From Scenedesmus sp. ARA3 (taxonomy: Eukaryota > Chlorophyta > Chlorophyceae > Sphaeropleales > Scenedesmaceae), in NCBI GenBank assembly GCA_004335835.1, contig RWJK01001877.1:6184-64164 (forward strand): DNA of 57,981 nt. The letters run 5' to 3'. The position numbers were made by a program, and so were the translations under genes. Shown one piece after another: positions 12,194 to 23,980 of this stretch. Every line of letters begins with the position of its first letter. The first letter of the stretch is position 1. The notes under the pieces are model-generated. The model was given only the letters and a program-made list of their open reading frames with translations. It did no database searches and was not told the DNA's origin.

Positions 12194-15100
12194 ATGAACC
12201 TGTCGGGAGACTCAGGGCTTCCATTAGAGCCTGGGCGTGGTGATGGAAGGGGAGAGCAGAGCTCCAGCGAACCAACCAAGCGCCCCTACACAGTGACCCG
12301 GCCTAGGGAGAAATGGGTGAGTGCTTGGCTTCGCCTGGACCATTGTTGTGAATTTTGATTCTTTGATTGGTCTTTTGCGTGGGCTGCGGGGTCTTCGAGC
12401 ACCGGCCCTGACCACTCCCTGACCTCTCTCTCTGCAGGACGCTGTTGAGCACGCCAAGTTCGTCGAGGCGCTGAAGCTCTACGGCCGTCAGTGGCGTAAG
12501 ATCGAAGGTATTTGAACCCTTGGGCTTGCGCTGTGGCTGCCAGCTACCTGTGCAACCCTCCAGAAATTAAAAGCTGCCTGCCTTCTTCGCAGAGCATGTT
12601 GGCACCAAGACAGCGGTTCAAATCCGATCACACGCTCAGAAGTTCTTTGCCAAGCTGTCGAAGGGCACCGCATCGGAAAGTAAGCAAGGAACGAATGGCC
12701 GAAGTGCGGCAGCAGCTGGCTCGGCCCTGTCGAGTTGTGGCAACGCTGTCCAGCTCATCTCATCAATTATCATGTTTTAAATGTTCGTTTGCCTATGTGC
12801 TTTTTTGCTAGGGGCCAAACATGGTCCTTCATGCAGCGGCATGCTGGCAGTGTGCACAGGCAGCAAGTTATGCACATGCTGCGTGCATAGCTGCCTTTTG
12901 TGCCCTGCCTGATGGCTGCTGTCCCTGGTGCAGGTGAAAAGATTGAGGTGCCGCCTCCGCGCCCTAAGAAAAAGCCTCAGCGCCCCCAGCCCTCTGTGTC
13001 GGGTGAGGTGCTGCCGCACAGCTGTTGGCAACTAGCGGTGGCGCCAACGCAGCACCCGCACAGCTGGGTATCCTTGCACGCATGCGGCTGGGTTGGGACG
13101 CTGACAATTCTGCAGCTGCAAGCATTGTAGAGTCATAGTGACAGCAGCCGATGTCTTGGTGCCTTGCCAGCCCGCAAGCGCTAGCCCAGCATCTAACCAT
13201 GGACTTGCGCTGCTGCCTTTCTCGCCTGCGCAGGCCCACCTCTGCCACAGCCACCGCAGCAGCAGCAGCAGCAACAGCAGTCGATCTCGCTTGATGTGTC
13301 CCGGCCTGTGGACAAGCAGCAGCACCTGCAGCTGCTATCCCTGCTGTCTGGGGGGCCGCTGTCAGCCACATCAGGAAGCCCCCCAGCAGCATTAGCAGCA
13401 GCTGCTGCTGCTGCAGCAGCGGCAGCTGGCGGCCCCAGTGTCTTAGCTCCAGCAGCAGCAGTAGCAGCAGCAGGTGCGGCACAGCACAGCCATCATGGTC
13501 ATATGGGCCTGGCAGCAGCAGCAGCGGCGGCAGCAGCAGCAGGCGGCGCTGGTCAAGTGCACCACCACCAGCAGCAGCAGCACACGCACCACCACCAGCA
13601 TGGCCTGCTTGCAGGAAGTGTGCCTAGGCACCTGCATCACCAGCACCCACACCAGCACCCACAGCAGCAGCACCAGCAGCACCAGCACCAGCAGCTGCAG
13701 CTTGCACCTGCCGACAGTGCCACTGCAGCGGTGCAGGAGCTGCTTGGTTCGCAGCAGCAGCGCCAGCAGCAGCAGCACGCGGGCAATGAGCTGGCAGGCA
13801 ACATGGCGCGGCGCATTGCATACAACATGGCGCAGTGGGCGCAGCAGCAGGCCCCGCATGGGCTGAGCACTCCCTCCACAGCAGCAGACATGCGCACGGT
13901 GCAGGCTGTAGCAGCAGCAGCCGCTGCTGCAGCAGCAGCGGCAGCAACGGCAGTGATCCAGGCTGCCGGTGAGCAGGTGCAGCGGCGGATAGAGGAGAAA
14001 GCAGCCATGGGCTTTTTGCCGTTCCTCATCCACCCGCTAAGTGAGCTCATCCCGCGCAACCTGGCCGATTCAGGCATGCCGGCGCTGCTGCTGCAGCAGC
14101 AGCAGCTCCAGCAGTTGCAGCTACAGCAGTTGCAGCAGGTGCAGAATCCCCTTAACCCGCTGGCAGCGCAGCTGCAGCAGCTGCACTTGCAGCAGCAGGT
14201 GCAGATGTCTGCGTCGCAGCTGGCGCAGGCTGAGCAGCTGCCGCCCGATGCCAGGGCTCTGTCTGAGCAACCCAGCAGCAGCAGGCAGCAGCGGCAACAA
14301 GCCCCTGAGGAGCAGCAGCAGCAGCAGCAGGATGTAGCAGCTATCCTAGCACTGCAACGGCCGCAGCTACAGCAGCAGCAGGATGGCTGTCAGCTGATAG
14401 ATGCTTCGCGGCAAGTGTCTAGCCTGGCAGCTGCTGCACCGGCTGCGGCAGAGCAGCAGCTGCTACAGCGCAAGCCTGAGGCTCCAGCAGCAGCAGCAGC
14501 AGCAGCAGCCAACAGGCCTGCTCCTGCCAGCCGTGCTGCTGCAGCAGCAGCTGCTGCAGGTGCTGCTGGCTTGGCTCAGGGCGGCAGCATGGGAACTGCT
14601 GGCAGCAATGCAAGCAGCATGACGCTAAATCAGCTTGCGGCTGGCAGGGTGGCCTCTGCTAGTGTGCTTGGTGGGCGCAGTGGCAGCCTGTTTGCTTCTA
14701 GGACTGTGAATGGCCCGGGGCCCAGTGCAGGCACTACTGGCCTGTTAGGCTCCAGCAGCGGCGGTACTGCGGGTAACAACAGCAATGCAGGATCTGGATC
14801 GGCTGCTGCTGCTGCTGCTGCCGGCAATGGCAGCGGCAGCGCTGCGGGCAGCGGAAGTGCAGCGGCGCAGCAGCAGGGAGACAAGGAGAGCAGGCGTGCA
14901 AGTGACGACGCTGGTACACCGCAGCCTCAGCAGCAGCAGGAGCTGCCGGCAGCTGCTGCAGCACCACAGCAGCTGACGGTAGCACCAGCAGCACCGGGTG
15001 ACGCGAGTGCGGCACTGCTGCAGCAGCAGCAGCGTGGCAGCGCCATGAACGCTGCAGCGCTGTCAGTCTCAGCAGCACTCGGTCAAGCCACCGCAGCAGC

Positions 15101-18100
15101 TATGATGCAGCAGCAGCAGCAGCAGCAATTGGAGCTGCCGCCGTGGCTTGCTGGTCTTGCTGGTGGAGCTAATAGCGGCTACTCCTCAAGTGCATCAACA
15201 GACTCGCAGGCACAGCTGATGCTGATGCAGCAGCTCGCGCTGCTGCAGAGCTCCACACACACACCCACGCTGCGCAGCGATGTGCTGCGCATGCAGGGAA
15301 TGCTGCAGGGCCACATCAATCCCGTGCTGCAAGCCATGAATGTACAGGCAGTGCAGACCCAGCAGGAGAACCCATTTGCGGCAGCGCTCGCAGCAGCAAG
15401 CGCTGCTGCAGGCAGCTGGCAGCACGTGCAGCATGCACATGGGCCAGGTAGCCTGGCTGCTGCTGTGAATGCAGCAGCAGTGGCCGGCATGCTTGGGCCA
15501 GCTGCTGCAGCTGCTGGCGCAGGTGCGAATGCGGCGGGCGGTGCTCCCCTGCAGGAGGCGTTTGCTGCTGCTGAGCTGCAACATGCAGCCAACAGGCAGC
15601 AGCAGGGGCAGCTGCGGCATCAGCTGCAGTGCCTGCAGCAGGAAGATGCACAGGCGCAAGCTGATCTGGTTGCACTCGCAGGGCAGCTGCAGCAGCACCA
15701 GCAGCGCCATGCAGCAGCAGCTGCAGCGGTGAAGCCCTCAGGTGGCAGCGGCACAGCAACAGCAACAGGCTTTGGTAGCGGCGGCGGCGCCACTGGCGCT
15801 ACTGCTGGCACCCGCAGCAGCGGACCGTCAGGTTCCATTGCTGCTGCAGCAGCAGCAGCAGCAGCAGGCGGCCTGAGCGGCAGTGCTGGACTGCCAAGCC
15901 ACCTGGCTGCAATCGCTACTGGTAGGGGTGATGGCAGCAGCGGCGGCTCTGGGGGCTCCAGCCAGCAGCCCGGCAGTAACAACACTGCAGCAGGCAAGGC
16001 AGGCAGTAGCACAGGGCAGGCTCCGCAGAAGCGGGTGGTATTCAAGGAGCCTCCAAGCAAGGTGCTGCAAGCTGCGCTGGATGAGGCTGCTGCTGCTGCT
16101 GCTAGCCCTGCTGCTGCTGCTGCTGCAGCCGCGGCAGCTGCAGCGCCGCATCGCAGCTCTCCGCCAGCTGTGCAGCAGCGCAGTGCAGCCGCCAGGCCAG
16201 ACTGCAGCCCAGAGGCAGCGCCAGCTGCTGCTGCTGCTGCAGCAGCAGGCGCTGATGTGGCACAGGCGCAGCAGCAGGAGGCAGCTGCAGCAACTATCAA
16301 GGTAGAGGACCACCAGCCCAGCCCTTCGCCTGAGCAGCAGCAGCCACAGCAGCAGGGCGTTGATGCAGCAGTAGCTGCTGAAGCGGCTGCTGCTGCTGCT
16401 GCTGCTGCTGCTGGGGCAGCGCAAGGCTCCGGCGGCAGCAGCGGCGGCGCTGCTGCCATGAACCAGCTGCAGCAGCAGTGGCAGGCTGCAGCGCTAAGCT
16501 TTGGCCTGCAGCCGATGGCAGCACTGCCGTCTGCAATCAACAGCCTGGCTGCTGCTGGCGGCGCAAGCATGTCGGCTAGCTTCCTGCCCTATACAATGCA
16601 GCTAGCGGTGGCAGCGATGGCAGGAGCCAACCAGGGCATGACGGCCGCGCAAGATGCTGCTGCTGCTGTTGGATCGGATGGTGCCGGGCTGCCGGCGCCT
16701 GGCAGCAGCCAGTGGGGTTTGCTGAGCAGTGAGCAGCCATCAAGGGATGGGCTGGGCGGCCAGGGAGGGTCTGTGGGAGACGCACAGGTGCGGATTGCTT
16801 TATATCTTACTGGCTGGATATGCGGCTGGGCTCTGCTTCATCATGCCTTTTGCCACAATGATGTGTTTGCATCATGCGTGTGCCGGTGCTGAAAAGAAGG
16901 TGCACTCGTCCGCGCATAGGTCGCGCTTTGGGCAGACAGCCCTTTAGATATGTACATTACTGTGTATCCTCAAGCATTGGTAGCTGGGCCTGACGATTGC
17001 TGCTGCTTTGTGATGTGCATTGCTTGCTGCGCGCAGGGCAAGACGTTCAGCGGCGTGACTCCCCTGAGCTCCGGCATGGGGCTGTCTGAAGGTGCCAAGG
17101 TGCGTTGTGTCCTGGTAATGTGTTGTCAGTGCATGCTCAAGCCCGCATTATTCTGCTGCTGTTCTTGGCGTGTTGGGCAGAGTCCCATGTGTCCTGTACG
17201 TTTGCTGGCTAGCTGTGTTCATACTACTTTGTACGCTTTCCATCAGCGACCAGTGGTGTTTGCAGCAGCACTGCACACGACATAACCCAGCAAGCCTGGC
17301 CGCTACCTGCCAGAACTCTCCTCTTCCTCCTGCAAGCAGTTGTTTCCTGCAAGCAGTTGTGGACTCATGAGGGCGGACCCCTCCTGCTGCATGCTGCTGC
17401 CGCTACCCTGCGCAGTTCTGTGCTCCCCTACCCCCTTACTTTTTGCCCTTTCACTCGCCCCTTCGCAACCTGCAGCAGCAGCAAAAGCAGCAAGCCGCGC
17501 TACCGCACCCCCCGCCTCCTGCACAGCAGCAGCAGCAAGCAGGGCAGCAGCTGGGCAGCAGGCAACCCAGCGATGCTGCTGCAGCTGCCCACGACGCCAA
17601 CAACGCCGGCAGCCAGCAGCAGCAGCAGCAGCAGCAGTGCAAGCGGCCGATGTCCGATGTGTATGGCCAGGGCCATATGCCGGCTGGCCGGCCCCGCAAG
17701 CACAGCAGGAGGAAGCACAGGAATGGCTCGCCAGCTTGCTCTGTGGGCAGCGGCGCCAGCAGCAGCGGCTTCCATGGTGCAGGCGAACGCTCCGGCGGAG
17801 AGGAGGCAAACTGCCCGCGCGTGACTCGCTACGAAGGCAACGGCAACGGCAGCGGCGACCAGCAGGACCAGCAGGATACCGCTACTAGCGGTGGTGACAT
17901 GCAGGCGGCGGCTGCCGTAGCGGCTTTCAACCGCGCTGCTGCGTTCCTGCATTCGGGCGGCGCGCAGGGCAGCCCGCACATGGGTGGGCTGCTGGCGGGG
18001 GCGCTGCAGGGCTTGGGCGGTTTAGCATCTGGGCATGCGCTAAACCACCACGGCGGGCACGGGCAGCATGCGCCCGGGCAGTCTGGCCACGCGCACTCCC

Positions 18101-19866
18101 ACACTTTGTCAGACAAGGCGCAGCAATACAAAGCAGCGCACGGCTACCCTCACAGCCAGGGCCACAAGGGTCAGAGTGCAGCGCCTGCTGCAGCTGCTGC
18201 TGCAGCAGCCGGCGCTGCCGCAGCAGCTGCCGGGGCAGCAGGCGGTGCTGCTGCAGCGCCTGCCGCTGCTGCCGCCGCCGCTGCTGCTGCTGCAGCGGCT
18301 GCGCGCAGCGTCTCGCCGGAGCGCAGCAACGGCAAGAATGGCAGCCGCAGCAACGGCACGCGCAGCAGCAGCGGTCATGGCACCGGCACATCAGGCGAAG
18401 TGTATGACGGCAGCTTAAACGGCAGTGATGAGGGTTCAAATGAGCCTGGCAGCGTGCCACCTGGCGATCACCTTGCATCCCAGCCTGACAGTAGGGTGGG
18501 CCGGGGTGACAAGGCTGGTGCTGGGGGTGGGGGTGGCGATGAGAAGAAGAGTAACCGCAAGCGGCAGCAGCCGGAGCACGCTGACAAGGGCGATGCAGGC
18601 ACCAGCAGAAGCTTCAGTGTAATGCAGCCCTCCCGCGCGTCAGTGCGGCCAGTCAGCGCTCACCACCACATGCATGGTGCGCAGGCAGGTGCGGGTGGCG
18701 CAGGCAGGGTGGCAGCAGCTGCAGCAGCTGCTGCTGCAGGGGCAGCAGCTGTGGCTGCGGCTGCTGCGGAAGATGCAACGCAGCAGGCAGCAATGATGGA
18801 TACTGACGGCACTGCTACACCCACAGGCGGCGGCGATGCAGCAGCTGCAGGCGGTGCTGCTGCTGCAGCTGCTGCTGCAGCAGGTGCTGCGCAGCAGGGG
18901 CATGGGAAGGCCGCTGCTGCTGCGCCTGCTGCTGGGCATGCAGACAAGAAGCGGAGGCTGCTGTCTGGAGCAGCAGCAGCGGCTGCAGCTGCTGCTGCAG
19001 CTGGCAATGAGGCAGCTGCAATGGAGACAGAGGACCCTGCAGTAGCTGCAGCAGCAGCAGCTGCTGGCGCGAATGCTTTAGCAGCTGTGGCTGGTGTGGC
19101 TGGCAGCCAGGCAGCTGCTGCTGCTGCCCCCGCTGCTGCAGCTGGGTTCGGAGCTGCTGCGGCTGCCGCTGCAGGGGCTGACGCAGCAGCAGCAGCAGCT
19201 GCTGCAGCTAGCCTTCCCCGGCAGCTACCCAGCCACAAGCGTGCACGAGTGAGCTCCACAGGCAATGCAGCAGCAGAGCAGCAGCAGCAGCAGCAGGCAG
19301 CGCAGAGCAGCGAGACTCCTCCACAGTTTGCGCAGTCTCCTGGCCAGGTCAGGCAGGCTGGTGCTGGTGCTGCTGCTGGCGCAGCACCCGAGCAAAGTAC
19401 AGATGATATGGGCAGCGGCAAGCATGGTGGGGCAGGGCCGTCAAGTGGCAGCGGCGGCAGTGGTCCGCACGCACATGGTGGTGGCAGTGGTGGCAGCCGC
19501 AGCGGCAGCAAGGTGGGACCCAGGAGCGCTGTCGGCAGTAATGAGCCCCACGGCAATGGAAATGGCAACGGCAGCAGCCATGGCCATGGCAACGGCAGCA
19601 GCCACGGCAACGGCAACGGCAGCAGCCACGGCAACGGCAGCAGCCATGCGAACGGTAGTGCAGCCAACAACAGCAATGGAGGCGGCACCAATGGCACTTG
19701 CACCAGCCACCAGGCTGCTGCCAGCGGCGGTGCTACAGCGGTAACCGCAGCTGCTGCCGCTGCCGGTGCTGCTACTCCAGCAGCAGAGGCAGCAACACCG
19801 AGTCCTGTGTGTGCTGCTGCAGCTGCTGCTGCTGCTGATGCGCCTCAGGAGCATGGTCCTGCCTGA
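12194..19866 (+). CDS. ROC40-like: CCA1/LHY/REVEILLE-type single-MYB transcription factor (ROC40-like), very large
   Basis: Seven exons: 12194-12316, 12438-12507, 12593-12679, 12934-13002, 13234-16787, 17037-17099, 17476-19866; about 2118 residues. Exons 1-3 carry one MYB repeat: RPYTVTRPREKW, DAVEHAKFVEALKLYGRQWR, EEHVGTKTAVQIRSHAQKFF. SHAQKFF is the SHAQKYF signature of the CCA1/LHY/RVE clock factors, and the same exons in ROC40 of Chlamydomonas are the nearest known algal relative. Exon 4 gives the family's proline-rich continuation VPPPRPKKKPQRPQPS. The rest is nearly all Ala, Gln, Ser, Gly and Asn homopolymers, with basic nuclear-localisation-like patches (GRPRKHSRRKHR near 17685; DKKRRLL near 18943) and a Gly-Asn-His-Ser repeat near 19560-19670. 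Expected role: DNA-binding circadian regulator. Odd: the helix-1 acidic residues are altered (DAVEHAKF in place of the usual TEEEH), and the length is about twice what I would expect. The start at 12194 gives a normal N-terminus. Confidence 0.88.
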
Positions 19867-22800
19867 GCAGCTGGTGTGCTGCTGGCCAAGCTGCTGCATT
19901 CGAGCAAGGCAGGTTGGAGTGGGCTTCGGGTACTGGTGTTATGGTGGTGCTGATGCTGTGCTCTTGCACGCAGCAGCACCTGTGCTGCTGCGGAGGCGCT
20001 TCACCTGAGTTATATCTGTGGATGCCGTTGACTGCTCTGCGGCAGTCTTGACGCGATGTTAACATACTTTCCGGGGGGATTCTGAAGTGTATCTTGTGGG
20101 TTGCAAATACTTGGGTACTGCCGCGTGTGTTGCATAGGTACTGTCGAGTATGCTGCGTACTTTTACGCGTGGCACATGTTGTGAGCAGGTCGCATCGGCT
20201 TGCTGCGCTGTTTCTTGTTGTGACCGAGTGCTTGCTTTGCTGCATTGGGCAGTGGCATGCTCCCATGTGCAAAGCAATTTCAGGGATTTGAGGGATCTAG
20301 GAAGAAATGCGAGTGCCGTAAACACTTGGGCTTTCTCCTTGTGTGGTTGCCCACGCTGCTGGCGTCAAGCAATTTGCTGTAGGAAGGTGCTGCTCTTGCA
20401 GGGATGTGTGAGGTTGCAATGAGGGCGTCTGCGCACCAATCCTGCATGCACGCTCTTTGCGCACGCACTGCACATTTGGTGTCTATTGTGTTGGTGACTG
20501 CTGGGAACTGATGTGCGTTGCTCGCGCTACGATTGCAGTTTTGCAGAGGGTGAACGGCAAACCTTGTGCTGTAGAACTACTCTTGGTTGCATGGCACTGT
20601 GCTTACAGCCATGTTGCGGTTGCACAATGCATGCTTTGATGCGTTGGTTGTGAAAGAGCAGGCAGCCATCGGGGTGTGGATGTTTCTGCTGTTCTCACGC
20701 TGCAGCGGAAATAAACTGGCGGCTCTGTGCCGCAGCTGCACTTTTCTGAATGCATCAGGTTGGTGGCTTGACGTCAACTGCTTTTGTGTGGCAAGCATAT
20801 GTTAGTACAGCTTGCTTTTTTTGCAAGACCGCAATCACCGCGTGTACTTCAGCAGAGCCACTTCTCTATCTGTTTCATTTTGCTGTCCGGGTATTGTGTG
20901 CATTGCCTGATTGGCGCGTTGCTTTCTTGCGAGTGAGAGGGAGAGAGAGGAGGGGAGCTGGTGGGTGCGGCTGGAATGCAAGCAGCCAATGCTCGCGCTT
21001 ATTTGCCAACTACACATTGGCACATTGGCCCGCGTTCATTGAAACTTGTTAAAACTGTTCACCAGAACAGGGTTGCAGCTGTCGGCAGACATTGTGCAGC
21101 CACACGCACTGAACAGTTGTGCTGTGTCGGTACGAAAGGAGAGAGGCGACTGCTGATGCAAGTGTGTTTTTTTTGCCTGTTTATCTGTAGTGTGTTTGGC
21201 TCGGGTTGTGTTTGTGGCCTTTGTAGCGGCTGCGGCCTGTTGTCGTCTGCTGTGCTAGCATCGTCTGCAGGTGCTTTTGACGGTTGATTGTCATCTGCTT
21301 GCTGCTATCTCGTTCTGTGCCGTTGCTCTGGTTCAGTTTGGCAGGTGTTGGTGAGCACATGGTTGCTGTCTGTCTAGTGCATGCCCCGTTTCAAGGGCCT
21401 GGCAGCGGTGCAAGGTACAAGGATTGCGCCTGTTTTGTGCTTTGCATGTACCATTTGCCAGGCGAACTGCAGCCGTATGCACAGGCAAACCCAGTATTTC
21501 GTAGCGGAATGTGTGGTGTCTTCTGGTTGTGCACGTTCTGAGGGATTGTCGGCCGAGTTCCATTGAATCTTGCGTCACCTGACTCCACGTGGCGCCTGTG
21601 TTTTGACCGCTTGGCGCATTCGTGCTTCATCCCAGGCCGCATGTATCGTGCAGGTTATTCGGAACCAGCGTAGTCTGTGAGGGATTGACTTGGGTCACAT
21701 CAGTTGTGATTGCATCTATGTTGCTTCAATAGGCGCCGCATGCGTAATGCCTGGGCCGTAATGTGGCTTCTGAAGCATCTCACACATGGCACACACTTGA
21801 TGAGTATGTGAGCATGCAGCATGTTGTTGACGGATGTGGATGTGACAGGACAGGCACTAGCGCGCACACCATACGTCAATTTGTTACGCTTGGCGCAGCA
21901 GTGCTGTCAAGATGCAGCAGTCGTGCAACAGCATAGCTGCCTACCATCCGACTCATTACATCTGGTCACTTGACTTGTGTTTCAGCTGGAATGATGGAGT
22001 AGATTTGCATGGCTGTGTGCGGCAGAGGAAGAAAATATCATTTTGTCAACATTGCAAGCCGCACAGGCTGCATGATGCTTGGACTCACAACAGCACAGGG
22101 TGCTTGTGCTGCAGCCTGTTACCAACAGCCTGCGTTGCGTGTCAGCAGAGGGTGGTCAGTGCCATTGGGCGCTTATGAGAAGGCGCATGTATATCATTGG
22201 TGTGCCACTTCAATCGACTTTTGGTCATTGACTTGTGGAGTGGCAGTATGGAATCAGGGGCGCTGTTGGTACCACGCATGCTCATACGGGGCTGTAACAC
22301 AAATGTATGCAGGCGTAATACGGGGTTTTGTCATACACCTGACAGCTAATCGGTGCATATGCATGCTGTTGACAAAGATCTTGCATTCTGCTGTGGCAGC
22401 TGCAGGCTGCTCAGAGCAAAGATCAAGCTGCACCTGCCACAACGCCCCTTGCCTGTGCCTTGCCCAGAATACTTAGACCGTCATGCTGTTGTGTGAGTTC
22501 AAACGTATCATATCACCTGCGCTCATACAATTTAAGCAGCATGCGTGGGAATGTGTTGCGATTTGGTGCAATTATCCTGGTGTCCGAGCCGCGGAGTTCG
22601 CTGAAGTACGGGGGGGCCCGAGCAGTTGACAGAGGACCCCTACAGCAGTGTTGCGTCCAGACAACCCAGAGAATCTAGCCGTCGACTACACTGCTCGCTT
22701 GTATAACGCATTCCCTGTGCCCGGACGTAAACGACCATCACGTGCAGAGCTTGTTAGCGCTGGCTGCCTGGACCGGAACTTTGGACCGGTCGACGTCGAC

Positions 22801-23980
22801 CGGTACCGGTCAGGAACCTGCGCAGGTCCTAAATCTGAATGCTCTCGTGTACTGTACCGTTGAGTATGTTTTAGGACGACCTGCATCATGATGACATCCA
22901 GCCATTAACTGCTGTTTTGCCATGTGCGGCATACATGTATTGCCTCCCGAGTGCACATTCATGTGTGTTAGCACACTGTGCAGTCGACAGGTGCTGCAGC
23001 CACACAGAACATACTGGCTCGCATTGCAAAGCGCCCTCATGGACGTAGCGCATTATTGAAGAGATTCCGACCAACACGCAGGCAGCGACACATAGCACAG
23101 TGTGAGGCACGCGTGCCAAAGTAGAAATTACTGCGCATGAGCAGCGGCAATCACTCACACACACTTGGCTTGCAGCAGGCGCAAAAAAACATGTCATATG
23201 CCTGGTTGGCAATCTTCCACCAGATGCATCAACTGTGCATGCCATGTTCGCTTGATGTGCTGCATCCAGGCATGCTGCCAAACTGGAGTTGCATCCACAT
23301 AACCAGCATGGCACTGCAGCGTATGTTGGATACAAGCCATAGCACATCAGTTTTATGACGTACTATCCCAGCGGAATAGATAACATAAAGGAACTATCAA
23401 GTACCTCAGCTTGAAAGTTCCAGGCACTGCACTACTGCAGTACAGCATGAATGCGACATCAAACAATAACGCATAATGCAACCTGCAAAACTGGATGTGT
23501 GTTGTGTCAGACCTTACGTGAGGTCTGTAGACATGGGGGTCAGACTGGGGCACATGTTGTGCTGACTTGCTGTGTCGACCTTATCGTGCCCCACCAAGCC
23601 ACACCCAGGCCGCAGGCTGCCTGACAGAAAGACCAAAGAAACACCACACGTATTGCATGCTGGCATGAAATCAATGATTGGGTTGATATTGTTGCTCCGA
23701 AAGCACCCTTGCTTGCTGCCGGTTGCTCATCAGGCCTACTGATATGGCCCTAGTGGTGGCAGAATGTGCAGGGGCTACTGCTAAGGGAACCTTGAGCACT
23801 GTCTGGCCACCCGGCTGGCACTGCCTGACAAAAAGGGAAAACTGCCAGACACAGCAGGCTTTGCCAGCTCACAGTCACGGCCGAGATGTGCGTGCACCAC
23901 CATGTCACATCCAACACACTGCTGCATAGTGTGCATGACCTCAACAGCCTACCCCTTGCAGTGCTACTCTCTTCAACACA
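19867..23980. other. 4.1-kb convergent gap without a supportable gene
   Basis: It lies between two gene 3' ends, so part of it is 3' UTR. CAG/CTG repeats, common elsewhere, are nearly absent. The longest open frame is 22009-22476 plus (155 codons). It has no recognisable domain and a Cys/Trp-rich composition typical of chance frames. A segment with different composition and nested palindromes lies at about 22570-22860. Confidence 0.5.
22785..22811. repeat. Nested perfect palindromes
   Basis: 22785-22804 is a perfect 20-base palindrome (ACCGGTCGAC and its complement). It overlaps a second perfect 14-base palindrome at 22798-22811 (GACCGGTACCGGTC). A related GACCGGAAC lies just upstream near 22771. 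No transposase or terminal repeats were seen around it. Confidence 0.8.

Noticed and set aside
22009..22476. 155-codon open frame in the 4.1-kb gap
   Set aside because: No recognisable domain, composition unlike the coding exons here, and no supporting splice structure.
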